DNA from: Sandaracinobacteroides sp041675905
GTDB lineage: Bacteria > Pseudomonadota > Alphaproteobacteria > Sphingomonadales > Sphingomonadaceae
Length of the DNA stretch: 56,468 nucleotides
Assembly (NCBI GenBank): GCA_041675905.1
Contig: JBAYSX010000017.1
Location: forward strand, 1-56,468
Direction: 5' to 3'
Position numbers and translations under genes: made by a program. This document shows positions 1 through 7,615 of the stretch, one piece after another. Below the pieces are notes generated by a model. That model had not been told where the DNA came from, searched no databases, and was given only the letters and a program-made list of their open reading frames with translations. How positions within the stretch are numbered: position 1 is the first letter of the stretch; each line of letters begins with the position of its first letter.

Positions 1-429
1 CATCGCCGCCACATCCAGCGGGGCGGGCCGCCGCCACACCAGTCCCTGCTCGAAGGTTAAAGGCGCGCGGCGGACGCGGATACGATAGATATAGGAACGG
101 CCGATACAGGAAAAGCGGGCGTGGAAATCCGGATCGGCTTCGACCATCGCCAGCACCGCAACCGCCTCCCCCGCCATGCGCAGCCGCGCATTCATTGCCT
201 CCATCAGGCGAAACGCCGGCAGTGGCTTTTCGATATCGACATGCGCCACCATCGCCAGCGCATGCACGCCCGCATCGGTGCGGCCCGCGCCATGGACGGC
301 GACTTCCTCGCCGGTGATGGCGAACAGCGCCGTTTCCAGCGCCTGTTGCACCGATGGCCCGTGGGCCTGGCGCTGCCAGCCCATATAGGGCCGGCCATCA
401 TATTCGAGGGTCAGGCGAAAGCGGGTCAT
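1..429 (-). CDS. truA: tRNA pseudouridine synthase A (partial, C-terminus outside window)
   Basis: TruA isomerises uridine to pseudouridine at positions 38-40 of the tRNA anticodon stem-loop. Translating the minus strand from the ATG at 429 gives MTRFRLTLEYDGRPYMGWQR, the typical TruA N-terminus. GAGRTDAGVHA follows, holding the catalytic Asp at residue 52. The reading frame stays open to base 1, so about 143 residues are present and the C-terminal half lies outside the window. The start codon overlaps the fmt stop in an ATGA arrangement, which indicates translational coupling and an fmt-truA operon. The frame is intact as far as it can be read. Confidence 0.93.
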   Translation of the reverse strand, partial: MTRFRLTLEYDGRPYMGWQRQAHGPSVQQALETALFAITGEEVAVHGAGRTDAGVHALAMVAHVDIEKPLPAFRLMEAMNARLRMAGEAVAVLAMVEADPDFHARFSCIGRSYIYRIRVRRAPLTFEQGLVWRRPAPLDVAAM

Positions 430-1319
430 TCCACCATCGCGCCCGTCTCCAGCCGCCGGCCGCGCCACCAGTCCGGCGCCGCCATCACCGGCTTGCCCGC
501 CGGCTGCACCCGCACGGGCCGGATCGCACCCTCGCCACAGGCAATCGCGCCATCGGACAGCACGGTGCCGGGCGCGCCCTCGCCTTCCGCCAGTTCGGCG
601 GCGATCAGCTTCACCCGCTCCCCTTCCGCCAAATACCACGCGCCGGGGGAAGGCTGCATCGCGCGAACCAACCGCAGCACATCCGCCGCCGGTGCGTTCC
701 AGTCGATCCGCGCTTCCGCCTTGTCGATCTTGTGTGCATAGGTAACGCCCACATCCGGCTGCGGTTGCGGATCGGGTAAATCTGCCAGCACATCCAGCAG
801 CAAACCCGCGCCCAGCCGCGCCAGCGCCTCGGTCAGTTCGCCCGCCGTCCGTTCTCCCACCGGCAGCGTTTTTACCGCCAGCATCGGCCCGGTGTCCAGC
901 CCGCGCTCCATCTGCATGATGGTGACGCCGGTTTCCGCATCCCCCGCCAGAATCGCCCGCTGCACCGGCGCCGCCCCGCGCCAGCGCGGCAACAGGGACG
1001 CATGGATGTTGATGCAACCCAGGCGCGGTGCATCCAGCACCGCCTGCGGCAACAGCAAACCATAAGCCGCCACCACCGCTACATCGACATCAAGCGCCGC
1101 GAAGGCCTGCTGCTCTGTCTCTCCCTTCAGGCTGACGGGCGTATAAACCGGAATCCCCAGTTCATCACCGCGCACATGCACGGGCGTCGGCGTCACCCGC
1201 CCGCGATTGGCACGACGCGGCGGCTGCGTATATATGGCAACGACCTGATGGCCAGCCGCCACCAGGGCATCGAGAGCGGTTCGGGCGAATTCCGGGGTTC
1301 CCATGAAGGCAATGCGCAT
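426..1319 (-). CDS. fmt: Methionyl-tRNA formyltransferase
   Basis: Fmt formylates the amino group of Met-tRNAfMet with 10-formyl-tetrahydrofolate before translation initiation. The protein is 297 aa when started at MRIAFMGTPEF; the open frame extends further upstream, but that stretch is antisense to recR and does not look like Fmt. The active-site segment INIHASLLPRWRGAAP (residues 103-118) carries the catalytic Asn and His, and the catalytic Asp is in LDTGPML near residue 142. The C-terminal OB-fold region is complete. The gene diverges from recR across only 36 bp and shares an ATGA overlap with truA. The deformylase def, which acts on the same formyl-Met pathway, is just across on the other strand. 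Confidence 0.96.
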   Translation of the reverse strand: MRIAFMGTPEFARTALDALVAAGHQVVAIYTQPPRRANRGRVTPTPVHVRGDELGIPVYTPVSLKGETEQQAFAALDVDVAVVAAYGLLLPQAVLDAPRLGCINIHASLLPRWRGAAPVQRAILAGDAETGVTIMQMERGLDTGPMLAVKTLPVGERTAGELTEALARLGAGLLLDVLADLPDPQPQPDVGVTYAHKIDKAEARIDWNAPAADVLRLVRAMQPSPGAWYLAEGERVKLIAAELAEGEGAPGTVLSDGAIACGEGAIRPVRVQPAGKPVMAAPDWWRGRRLETGAMVE

Positions 1320-1355
1320 GACCCGGCTTCTGGCACGATCAGGCGAAGGACAAAA

Positions 1356-1955
1356 GTGGCAGACGAAATAACGCAACTGACGGCGCTTCTGGCGCGGCTT
1401 CCCGGCCTCGGGCCGCGTTCGGCCCGCCGCGCCGTGCTGCATCTGGTGAAAAATCGCGAAACCCTGTTGCAGCCGCTGGCGATGGCGCTCGACCGGGCGG
1501 ACAAGGCACTCGTCACCTGCCCGGAATGTGGCAATCTCGATACCGTCAGCCCCTGCCATATCTGCCGCGATCCGCGCCGGGATCCGTCCCTGCTATGCGT
1601 GGTGGCGGACATTGCCGACCTGTGGGCGCTGGAGCGTGGAAAACTTTTTTCCGGTCGTTATCATGTGCTTGGCGGCATGTTATCGGCGCTGGACGGGGTC
1701 CGTCCCGAAGATCTTGCGACCGCGTCCCTGCTCGATCGGGTTTCCGGAAATCAGGTGCGGGAAGTCGTGCTGGCGATGAATGCGACGCTGGAGGGGCAGA
1801 CCACCGCCCACTATATCGCCCGCTTGCTGGAGCCGACCGGCGTCACCATCAGCCAGCTCGCCCATGGCGTGCCGGTTGGCGGCGAACTCGATTATCTGGA
1901 TGAAGGCACTCTGGCACAGGCGTTGCGGCTGCGCCGGCCGCTGGCGTCATCTTGA
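1356..1955 (+). CDS. recR: Recombination mediator RecR
   Basis: RecR works with RecO and RecF to load RecA on SSB-coated gaps. The GTG start at 1356 is chosen because MADEITQLTALLARLPGLGP is the conserved N-terminus with its helix-hairpin-helix (LPGLGPRSARR), and a purine-rich GAAGGA lies just upstream. The frame continues further upstream only as the antisense of fmt. The 199-aa protein has the four zinc cysteines C55, C58, C67 and C70 (C-x2-C-x8-C-x2-C) followed by a Toprim domain (LCVVADIADLWALE). Length and order are normal for the family. dnaX and the YbaB-type gene, often linked to recR, are not beside it here. Confidence 0.96.
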   Translation: MADEITQLTALLARLPGLGPRSARRAVLHLVKNRETLLQPLAMALDRADKALVTCPECGNLDTVSPCHICRDPRRDPSLLCVVADIADLWALERGKLFSGRYHVLGGMLSALDGVRPEDLATASLLDRVSGNQVREVVLAMNATLEGQTTAHYIARLLEPTGVTISQLAHGVPVGGELDYLDEGTLAQALRLRRPLASS

Positions 1956-1986
1956 CCGGGGCACTGCCCCACCCTAAATTTTCATC

Positions 1987-2523
1987 ATGGCCATTCTTCC
2001 CATCCTGGAGGTTCCCGACCCACGCCTGCGGCAGATTTCCGCGCCGGTCGAAACCATTACCGACACGATTCGGGCGCTTGTCCCCGATATGTTCGAAACC
2101 ATGTATGATGCCCCCGGCATAGGGCTGGCGGCGATCCAGGTGGGCGTGCCCATCCGCCTGCTCGTGATGGACTTGATGGACGGCCCGCCCGATGCGAAAG
2201 GCGAAGGCACGGAAAACCCGCGCGTGTTCATCAACCCGGAAATCATCCAGGAATCCGACGAACACAGCATCTATAATGAAGGCTGCCTCTCCGTTCCCGA
2301 TCAGGTCGCCGATGTCGAACGCCCGGCGGTGGTGCGCGCGAAATGGCTCGATCTCGATGGCAATCCGCACGAAGAGCAACTCGATGGCCTGCTCGCCACC
2401 TGCCTGCAGCACGAGATGGACCATCTCAACGGCGTGCTGTTCATCGACCATCTTTCCCGGCTGAAGCGCGATATGCTGCTGCGCAAGCTGGAAAAACAGC
2501 GCCAGGCGCGGCACGCCGCATGA
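1987..2523 (+). CDS. def: Peptide deformylase
   Basis: Def removes the formyl group from the N-terminal formyl-Met of nascent proteins and is an Fe(II)-type metalloenzyme. The 178-aa product has all three class motifs: GIGLAAIQ (44-51), EGCLS (98-102, metal-binding Cys100) and HEMDH (142-146, two metal His and the catalytic Glu). It starts 31 bp after recR and ends with a 4-bp ATGA overlap with the PPK2 gene, so recR-def-ppk2 are probably co-transcribed. A complete, canonical class I deformylase. Confidence 0.97.
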   Translation: MAILPILEVPDPRLRQISAPVETITDTIRALVPDMFETMYDAPGIGLAAIQVGVPIRLLVMDLMDGPPDAKGEGTENPRVFINPEIIQESDEHSIYNEGCLSVPDQVADVERPAVVRAKWLDLDGNPHEEQLDGLLATCLQHEMDHLNGVLFIDHLSRLKRDMLLRKLEKQRQARHAA

Positions 2524-3305
2524 GCGGTCGCCTCGGTGCGGTGACGCACGGAAAGCCGCCCGAGGATTATGAAAAGCAATTAAAGCGCTTGCAGGAACGT
2601 TTGTACGAACTGCAAATCGCCTACCGGCGCCAGAAACGTTCCGCCGTCGTTGTGCTGGAGGGCTGGGACGCCGCCGGCAAGGGTGGGCTGATCAAAAGAA
2701 TGACCGCCGAACTCGATCCGCGCTTCTTCGAAGTCATCCCCATTTCCGCGCCGGACCCGCGCGAAAAACGCGAACATTATCTCACCCGCTTCTGGAGAGG
2801 CTTTCCCGAAGACGGCGACTGGTCCATCTTCGACCGCAGCTGGTATGGGCGCGTCCTGGTGGAACGCATCGAAGGCTTCGCCACCAAGGCGGAATGGTCC
2901 CGCGCCTATGATGAAATCAACCAGTTGGAAACCATGCTGCTGGCCGATGGTGTTCGCATGATCAAGATATTCCTGCACATCAGTGAAGAAAAACAGCATG
3001 AACGGCTGGTCGATCGCCTGCAGGAACCATGGAAACGCTGGAAAGTGACGGACGAGGACTTCCGCAACATCGCCCGTCGCACCGAATATCTCGAAGCGTA
3101 TGAAGAAATGTTCGAACGGACCGACAAAAAAGAGGCGCCCTGGTGCATTATCGGCGGCGACCACAAGAAATACGCCCGCATACATGGTCTTTCCATGATT
3201 GCCGACCATCTCGCGCGCGGGGTGGACGTCACCCCGCCGCAAATCGACCCCGCCCTGCACAAGCTGGCAGAGAAAACCCTCGGGCGGACAGTAAAGCCGC
3301 GATAG
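2520..3305 (+). CDS. Polyphosphate kinase 2 family protein
   Basis: PPK2 enzymes transfer phosphate between polyphosphate and nucleotides. The start at 2520 overlaps the def stop (ATGA) and yields 261 aa beginning MSGRLGAVTHGKPPEDYEKQ; an in-frame upstream extension would only overlap def. Walker A GWDAAGKGG (48-56), the lid-type segment REKREHYLTRFW and Walker B-like DRSWYGR (105-111) are all present. This is the single-domain, short form. Which nucleotide it prefers (AMP, ADP or GDP) cannot be read with confidence from the sequence, so no numbered symbol is given. It is probably translated together with def. Confidence 0.92.
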   Translation: MSGRLGAVTHGKPPEDYEKQLKRLQERLYELQIAYRRQKRSAVVVLEGWDAAGKGGLIKRMTAELDPRFFEVIPISAPDPREKREHYLTRFWRGFPEDGDWSIFDRSWYGRVLVERIEGFATKAEWSRAYDEINQLETMLLADGVRMIKIFLHISEEKQHERLVDRLQEPWKRWKVTDEDFRNIARRTEYLEAYEEMFERTDKKEAPWCIIGGDHKKYARIHGLSMIADHLARGVDVTPPQIDPALHKLAEKTLGRTVKPR

Positions 3306-3334
3306 GATGAACCTGTCATCGAAAGGAGAGCAGA

Positions 3335-3802
3335 ATGACGATCCAGGACATCGGACCCAAACCGCAATCGTTCGACCTCGAGAAGGCGACGCAGGATAAC
3401 GAAAATTACCGCACCACCGTATGGAGCGGGCGCTATCTGCAGATGACCCTGATGTCGATCCCCGTGGGCAGCGACATTGGCCTGGAAGTGCACCCGGACA
3501 CGGACCAGTTTCTGCGCCTCGACGCCGGCCGCGGCCGCGCACAGATCGGCCCGTCCAAAGACGAGCTCACCTTCGAACAGGAAGTATCGGACGGTTGGTG
3601 CGTATTCGTCCCGGCGGGCAGCTGGCATAACGTCACCAATATTGGCGACGAGCCCATGCAACTCTACGTTATCTACGCCCCGGCGCACCACAAGCCCGGA
3701 AAAATCCATAAAAGCAAAGCCGAAGATGCCGCCGACCAGGATGACGGACCGGCGGAATGGTCCGTCCAGCCGCCCAACGCGCGACCTGACAAGCATGGGT
3801 GA
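3335..3802 (+). CDS. Cupin-domain protein of unknown function
   Basis: A 155-aa single-domain cupin preceded by a good Shine-Dalgarno (GAAAGGAGAG). Cupin motif 1 is partly present (EVHPDTDQFLRLDAGRG), but the second metal His and the Glu of the usual H-x-H-x3-E pattern are replaced. Motif 2 (VFVPAGSWHNVTN) is well preserved with its Pro, Gly, His and Asn. The C-terminal 35 residues are a charged, probably disordered tail. Substrate and role are unknown. It follows the PPK2 gene by 29 bp on the same strand and may be the last gene of that transcript. A hairpin at 3892-3910 could terminate it. Confidence 0.85.
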   Translation: MTIQDIGPKPQSFDLEKATQDNENYRTTVWSGRYLQMTLMSIPVGSDIGLEVHPDTDQFLRLDAGRGRAQIGPSKDELTFEQEVSDGWCVFVPAGSWHNVTNIGDEPMQLYVIYAPAHHKPGKIHKSKAEDAADQDDGPAEWSVQPPNARPDKHG

Positions 3803-3880
3803 TGGGCTGGTAAATCGGGTCTCACTCCACGCCGTCGGGCAAAAGTCTGAGGCACAACGGTAAGCCGGCGTAGAGAGTTT

Positions 3881-3926
3881 GCCACCGGCGGGCAGGGGCT
3901 TGTAGCCCCTGCATCCCCATTACTTT
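3881..3926 (+). repeat. Left copy of a 46-bp inverted repeat with internal hairpin
   Basis: The sequence starting GCCACCGGCGGGCAGGGGCT is repeated in inverted orientation at 4963-5008 with about five differences over 46 bp. Inside it, CAGGGGC-TTGTA-GCCCCTG forms a perfect 7-bp hairpin. It lies between the convergent cupin and DUF2971 genes, so it could also act as a bidirectional terminator. The rest of 3803-3943 contains no credible gene. Confidence 0.8.
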
Positions 3927-3943
3927 AAGCTATGGTGAAGCTC

Positions 3944-4864
3944 TCAATCCCACCACTTTCTTATCGGGTTACGGTCAAAAAAAGCGCCATAAGCTGTCGA
4001 CCGACTGACTTCGAACCCATGTCCGCGGAGAAGGCGCCCTTGAACCTCGGCAAGCCACCCCGGAGTACGACCATCAAGATAGACTTGCTTGATGAGGCTT
4101 GGAGAGAAAGGAATGAAGATATTTTCGCCAGTTTCGTCGCACGTAGTTGGCCTCAAATGAGAATCGAAGAGTGTAAAAAAGCGGTCCTTCGCGCACTCTT
4201 CATAGGGCCGATTGTTACGACGGACCGCCCGGAGACAAAATCTTACCTCTTTCTCATGATCGTAGGCACAATCCTTGAGTAGGAATAGGTCTCGGAAGTT
4301 CTTTTCAGCCTCGCCGCATGCTTCTTTGTAGATTAATTCAAATTCATCTTTTTTTCCATCATCTATAGCTGCACCTGCTGCCGCATGAAAAGCCTCCGTC
4401 TTTGCCTTCAATTTATTATGTACCGCTGAAATATCAGCATAGTTGCAACATCCAACTTCAGGGGGATAAAAATATGTCTCTGGGTGGTCGGCGGGGGCAC
4501 AGTGCGCCTGTGTATAACAACGCTGCCTCGCGTAATCGTTAAAGGATTGTTCTAGCTCGCTCATTTCGACTTCGACCTGTACCGAGGTTCGGTGAGGTGA
4601 GTAGATTTCCCACATTGCGATGCTGTTGTGCGTTTTTGTCCAGCATGAGATATACAGTGCCTGTCGCAAATCATCTTGAGCGAGACGACGTTGCTCAAGG
4701 CTCTCCTGTGTAAGAGGACTCATTGAGGGATTCATAAGCTCCGAAAAGAGCAGGCTGATCAGCTCGTTAGGGTCGGAGAAGCGCTTCGCACTCGGCACCC
4801 TGAACATTCTGGTTTCCAGCGCCTGGATGAGTTCAAAGAAGTCGATAATTCGATATAGCTTCAT
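3944..4864 (-). CDS. DUF2971-like protein, probably horizontally acquired
   Basis: A 306-aa protein with no signal peptide or membrane segment. The N-terminal MKLYRIIDFFELIQALETRM, the SDPNELISLLFSE segment and the central ISCWTKTHNSIAMWEIYSPH block match my recollection of DUF2971: an N-terminal element that says when an item falls due, then a Cys-Trp, and Met-Trp in a strand-rich centre. EVRFCLRAVR and IKQVYLDGRTP later in the protein fit the second half of that family. Biochemical function is unknown. The gene is visibly more A/T-rich than its neighbours, stands alone, and sits between two inverted repeats next to a decayed TonB-receptor gene, all of which point to transfer. The start at 4864 is the only Met at the family-like N-terminus. 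Confidence 0.75.
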   Translation of the reverse strand: MKLYRIIDFFELIQALETRMFRVPSAKRFSDPNELISLLFSELMNPSMSPLTQESLEQRRLAQDDLRQALYISCWTKTHNSIAMWEIYSPHRTSVQVEVEMSELEQSFNDYARQRCYTQAHCAPADHPETYFYPPEVGCCNYADISAVHNKLKAKTEAFHAAAGAAIDDGKKDEFELIYKEACGEAEKNFRDLFLLKDCAYDHEKEVRFCLRAVRRNNRPYEECAKDRFFTLFDSHLRPTTCDETGENIFIPFSPSLIKQVYLDGRTPGWLAEVQGRLLRGHGFEVSRSTAYGAFFDRNPIRKWWD

Positions 4865-4962
4865 ATTTCTGATTTGTTACCGTGTCATGATTTCTGTCGG
4901 ATGCTCAACAGACGCTATCGCGTTAATCTAATTCTACTGTGCTTGCGAACGATATAATTCCC

Positions 4963-5008
4963 GAAATAATGTGGGTGCAGGGACTACAAGCCCCCGCCCG
5001 CCGGTGGC
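4963..5008 (-). repeat. Right copy of the 46-bp inverted repeat
   Basis: Reverse complement of 3881-3926 with about five mismatches. The GCCACCGGCGGGC end points outward in both copies and the ATTAYTTY end points toward the DUF2971 gene. The internal hairpin is less perfect than in the left copy (GGGGGCTTGTAGTCCC). It lies 15 bp beyond the stop codon of a decayed TonB-receptor fragment. Between the DUF2971 start (4864) and this repeat there is only A/T-rich sequence without a recognisable gene. Confidence 0.8.
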
Positions 5009-5022
5009 CCCGTGGCCCCTCT

Positions 5023-5195
5023 CTAGATTCGCGTCTTCAGCGTCACGCCCCATGTCCGGGGGTCGCCCGGCTGGGCGACGATCAGGCCGGTGTTGCCGGA
5101 TTGGGTGGAGAGATAGTCAAAATATTCTTCGTCGAAGGCTTCTCAGCCGCGTTCGCTATCGCTGTGGAAGCCGGCGCGCAGGTTTGAAGCTGCAA
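5023..5195 (-). pseudogene. 3' remnant of a TonB-dependent receptor gene
   Basis: Reading the minus strand from about 5195 gives SNLRAGFHSDSERG, an in-frame TGA stop, then EAFDEEYFDYLSTQSGNTGL and finally IVAQPGDPRTWGVTLKTRI with a TAG at 5023-5025. The GDPRTWGV(T/R)xxxRF ending is the classic last beta-strand of sphingomonad TonB-dependent receptors. Only the last 55 or so codons survive, with one internal stop; the upstream part is missing before the SIMPL gene. It is too short and interrupted to be functional. Confidence 0.72.
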
Positions 5196-5216
5196 GCCGG
5201 CTTTCCGCGGCATCGG

Positions 5217-5921
5217 CTATTCCAGTTCGAACACCATGTTCACACCGATATCGAGCGCCAGTTCACCCGGCATCACCGGGCTGGAGGCGTCCATGGCTTC
5301 AGCCTTCGCTGCCATCATGCGCGGCATCGGCATCGGCGGCGGCGTTGCGCCGGCCTCGGTAATGGCGAGAACCCGCTTCACCCGCATCCCGGCGGCGGCG
5401 GCGTATAGTTCCGCCCGCGCCCGGCCATTCGTCACGGCCTGCTGCCGCGCCTTGTCGAACAGTGGTTCGGGTTTATCGACGCGGAAGGTGGGGCCATTAA
5501 TCTGGTTCGCGCCCGCCGCCACCAGCGCATCGATCACCCGGCCCGCCTGGCCAGGATTGCGCAGTACCGCCTGCACCCGGTTTTCTGCCCGGTAGCCAAC
5601 GAGTTGCGGTGGCTGGTTTTCCTCGTAGCGATATTGCGGCTGGAGATTGATGCCCGCCGTCTGGATGTCCCGCGCGGCAACACCCGCCCGCCGCAATGCA
5701 TCCACCACGCGGCTCATCTGCTGCGCATTGGCCTGCATGGCGGCTGCGGCTTCGGGCGCGCTGGTAACGACGCCTGCGCCAATGTCCGCCACATCCGGTT
5801 CCGCCTTGACGCTGCCCTCGGCGGACAATGTTACCAGCGTGGGTTGCGGCCCTTGCACTTGCGCCAACAGCGGGGCGGCGGCCACCGCCGCCGCCATTGT
5901 GGCGATCATTTTCAGCTTCAT
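5217..5921 (-). CDS. SIMPL-domain (DUF541) periplasmic protein
   Basis: A 234-aa protein with a signal peptide (MKLKMIATMAAAVAAAPLLA, cleavage near residue 20) followed by one SIMPL/DUF541 domain. Typical segments are VTLSAEGSVKAEPDVADIGA, AGVAARDIQTAGINLQPQY, YRAENRVQAVLR and KARQQAVTNGRARAELYAAA. The family is usually periplasmic or envelope-associated. Its molecular role is poorly defined, and oxidative-stress roles have been proposed for some members. The C-terminus ends in a short beta-type tail (ALDIGVNMVFELE). A ribosome-binding site (AAGGAGAAA) lies just upstream of the ATG. It is the probable second gene after the GlsB-like gene on the same strand. Confidence 0.9.
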   Translation of the reverse strand: MKLKMIATMAAAVAAAPLLAQVQGPQPTLVTLSAEGSVKAEPDVADIGAGVVTSAPEAAAAMQANAQQMSRVVDALRRAGVAARDIQTAGINLQPQYRYEENQPPQLVGYRAENRVQAVLRNPGQAGRVIDALVAAGANQINGPTFRVDKPEPLFDKARQQAVTNGRARAELYAAAAGMRVKRVLAITEAGATPPPMPMPRMMAAKAEAMDASSPVMPGELALDIGVNMVFELE

Positions 5922-5986
5922 GCCTTTTCTCCTTGTTGGCCCGCCACAGAATTGGGCGCGTCAGGCTTTCCCGGAGATTAATCCCT

Positions 5987-6244
5987 TCAGGCCGAACGAC
6001 TTTTGACCAGTCGATAGATCCACAGCAGCAATACCGCGCCAGCGGTTGCCAGCACGAGATTCCAGATGTTGCCGCCCCCCCCCACGCCAATCAGGCTGCC
6101 GATAAAGCCGCCAAGCAGGCCGCCGGCGATCCCGATCAAAATAGTGACGATAATTCCGCCCGGATCGCGGCCAGGCATGATCCATTTCGCGAGTGCACCG
6201 GCAATCAGGCCGATGATGATCCAGCCGATAAATCCATATTCCAT
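5987..6244 (-). CDS. GlsB/YeaQ/YmgE-family small membrane protein
   Basis: An 85-aa protein starting MEYGFIGWIIIGLIAGALAK, with three predicted membrane segments and Gly-rich packing (GIAGGLLGGFIGSLIGVGGG). This is the transglycosylase-associated/GlsB family, whose members are stress-induced inner-membrane proteins. The start at 6244 is preferred over an upstream in-frame Met because the family begins at this sequence and AGGAGTATCC precedes it. A run of nine C on the plus strand (6075-6083) encodes the GGGG stretch. The 66 bp to the SIMPL gene downstream suggest a shared transcript. Confidence 0.88.
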   Translation of the reverse strand: MEYGFIGWIIIGLIAGALAKWIMPGRDPGGIIVTILIGIAGGLLGGFIGSLIGVGGGGNIWNLVLATAGAVLLLWIYRLVKSRSA

Positions 6245-6490
6245 TGGATACTCCTGTTCTGCCCTCCTCTGGCCAGACTGCCAGAGCCTTGCACATGCTA
6301 ACAGAATAATCGGCAGCGCCAATGGAAGATCCCGCTACTTCCATTCTTTATTCCGCGTGCCGAAACGTGTAAGGAGCGGGTCCGTCGCGGTTTCAGGGGG
6401 AGCCCCGCGAGGGCTTTTAACCTGTCGCAAGGCTTATCGCACGGCATGAATCTGCACACTCCCCCCAAAGATTCGACAATCAGGACGCAC

Positions 6491-7612
6491 ATGGAACCAT
6501 CGCACCGCATCACCCGGCGCGGGTGGCTGCTGGCGGCGACGGTCGCGCTCGCCATCGGCCTGTTCATCTGGTTTCTGGTCTGGCGTACGGCGCAACCGGG
6601 AGGGGCTGTCGATGCGGACGGGCCGCCGGTCGTTACTGTTGTGGTGCCCGGCCGGCAACCGGTCGCCGATACGGTTGTCGCGCATGGCAGCATCGCCGCC
6701 CGCCGCGATATGCCCGTGGGTGTCCAGGGCGAGGGCGGACAGGTCGTCGCCATTCGCGCCGAATCCGGGCAGATGGTGAAGGCGGGACAGGTACTGGCCG
6801 ATCTGGATTCTGCGGTGGAGCGGGCGCAACTGGCGCAATTGCGTGCTGCCGTTGCCCAGGCACAGGCGGACGCGCGCCTGGCCCAGGCGGAACTGGATCG
6901 CGCCAGCCAGCTCGTTTCACGCGGGTTTATCAGCCGCGCCGATATCGACCGCCGCACGGCGGCCCGGGACGCCGCCCGCGCCCGTGTTGAAGTGGCGAAA
7001 GCCCAGGTGCGGGAAATGCAGGAGCGTATCGCGCGCCTTTCCATTCGCGCGCCCGAAGCCGGGCTGGTGCTCAGCCGCCATGTCGAACCGGGGCAGATTG
7101 TATCGCCGGCAACCGGCGCGCTGTTTCATGTGGCCGCACGCGGCGAGATGGAGTTGCGCGCCCAGGTAGCCGAGCAGGATATGCCGCGGTTGCGGGTCGG
7201 ACAGGAAGCGGTCGTCACGCCCACGGGTAGCGGTCAAAACCATACAGGCCGCGTCTGGCTGCTGGAGCCGTTGATCGACAGGGAATCCCGGCAGGGCGTG
7301 GCGCGCATCCTGTTGCCCGCCGCACCGGAATTGCGCGCTGGCGGCTTTGCCGACGTGACGCTCCCCGGTCTTGCGACACCATTGCCGGTTGTGCCGCGAT
7401 CGGCGGTGCTGGCCGACGCCGTTGCCAGCTATGTGCTGCTGGTGGGTGAGAAGAACGTCGTGACGCGGCGCAATGTCACCACCGGGCGGATCGGCAAGGA
7501 GGGCGTGGCGATTACGTCCGGCCTGGATGGCAGCGAACAGGTGGTGGTGCGGGCTGGCGCTTTCCTGCGCCCCGGCGAAACGGTGAAACCCGTGCGCGAG
7601 GGTGGAAACTGA
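6491..7612 (+). CDS. RND efflux periplasmic adaptor (HlyD/MFP family)
   Basis: The adaptor bridges the inner-membrane RND pump to an outer-membrane channel. The 373-aa protein has one N-terminal anchor (residues about 11-30), a lipoyl/barrel-sandwich domain (EGGQVVAIRAESGQMVKAGQ), a coiled-coil hairpin rich in Ala/Gln/Arg, and a beta-barrel. The start at 6491 (MEPSHRITRRGWLLAATVAL) is chosen over the in-frame ATG at 6446 because CAGGA lies six bases upstream and the anchor then begins near the N-terminus. It ends 3 bp before the RND gene, so the two form an operon. No TolC-like gene is in the window. Confidence 0.9.
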   Translation: MEPSHRITRRGWLLAATVALAIGLFIWFLVWRTAQPGGAVDADGPPVVTVVVPGRQPVADTVVAHGSIAARRDMPVGVQGEGGQVVAIRAESGQMVKAGQVLADLDSAVERAQLAQLRAAVAQAQADARLAQAELDRASQLVSRGFISRADIDRRTAARDAARARVEVAKAQVREMQERIARLSIRAPEAGLVLSRHVEPGQIVSPATGALFHVAARGEMELRAQVAEQDMPRLRVGQEAVVTPTGSGQNHTGRVWLLEPLIDRESRQGVARILLPAAPELRAGGFADVTLPGLATPLPVVPRSAVLADAVASYVLLVGEKNVVTRRNVTTGRIGKEGVAITSGLDGSEQVVVRAGAFLRPGETVKPVREGGN

Positions 7613-7615
7613 CCG

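Noticed and set aside
3932..4282. A 116-codon plus-strand frame opposite the DUF2971 gene
   Set aside because: No domain, no ribosome-binding site and overlap with the convincing minus-strand protein.
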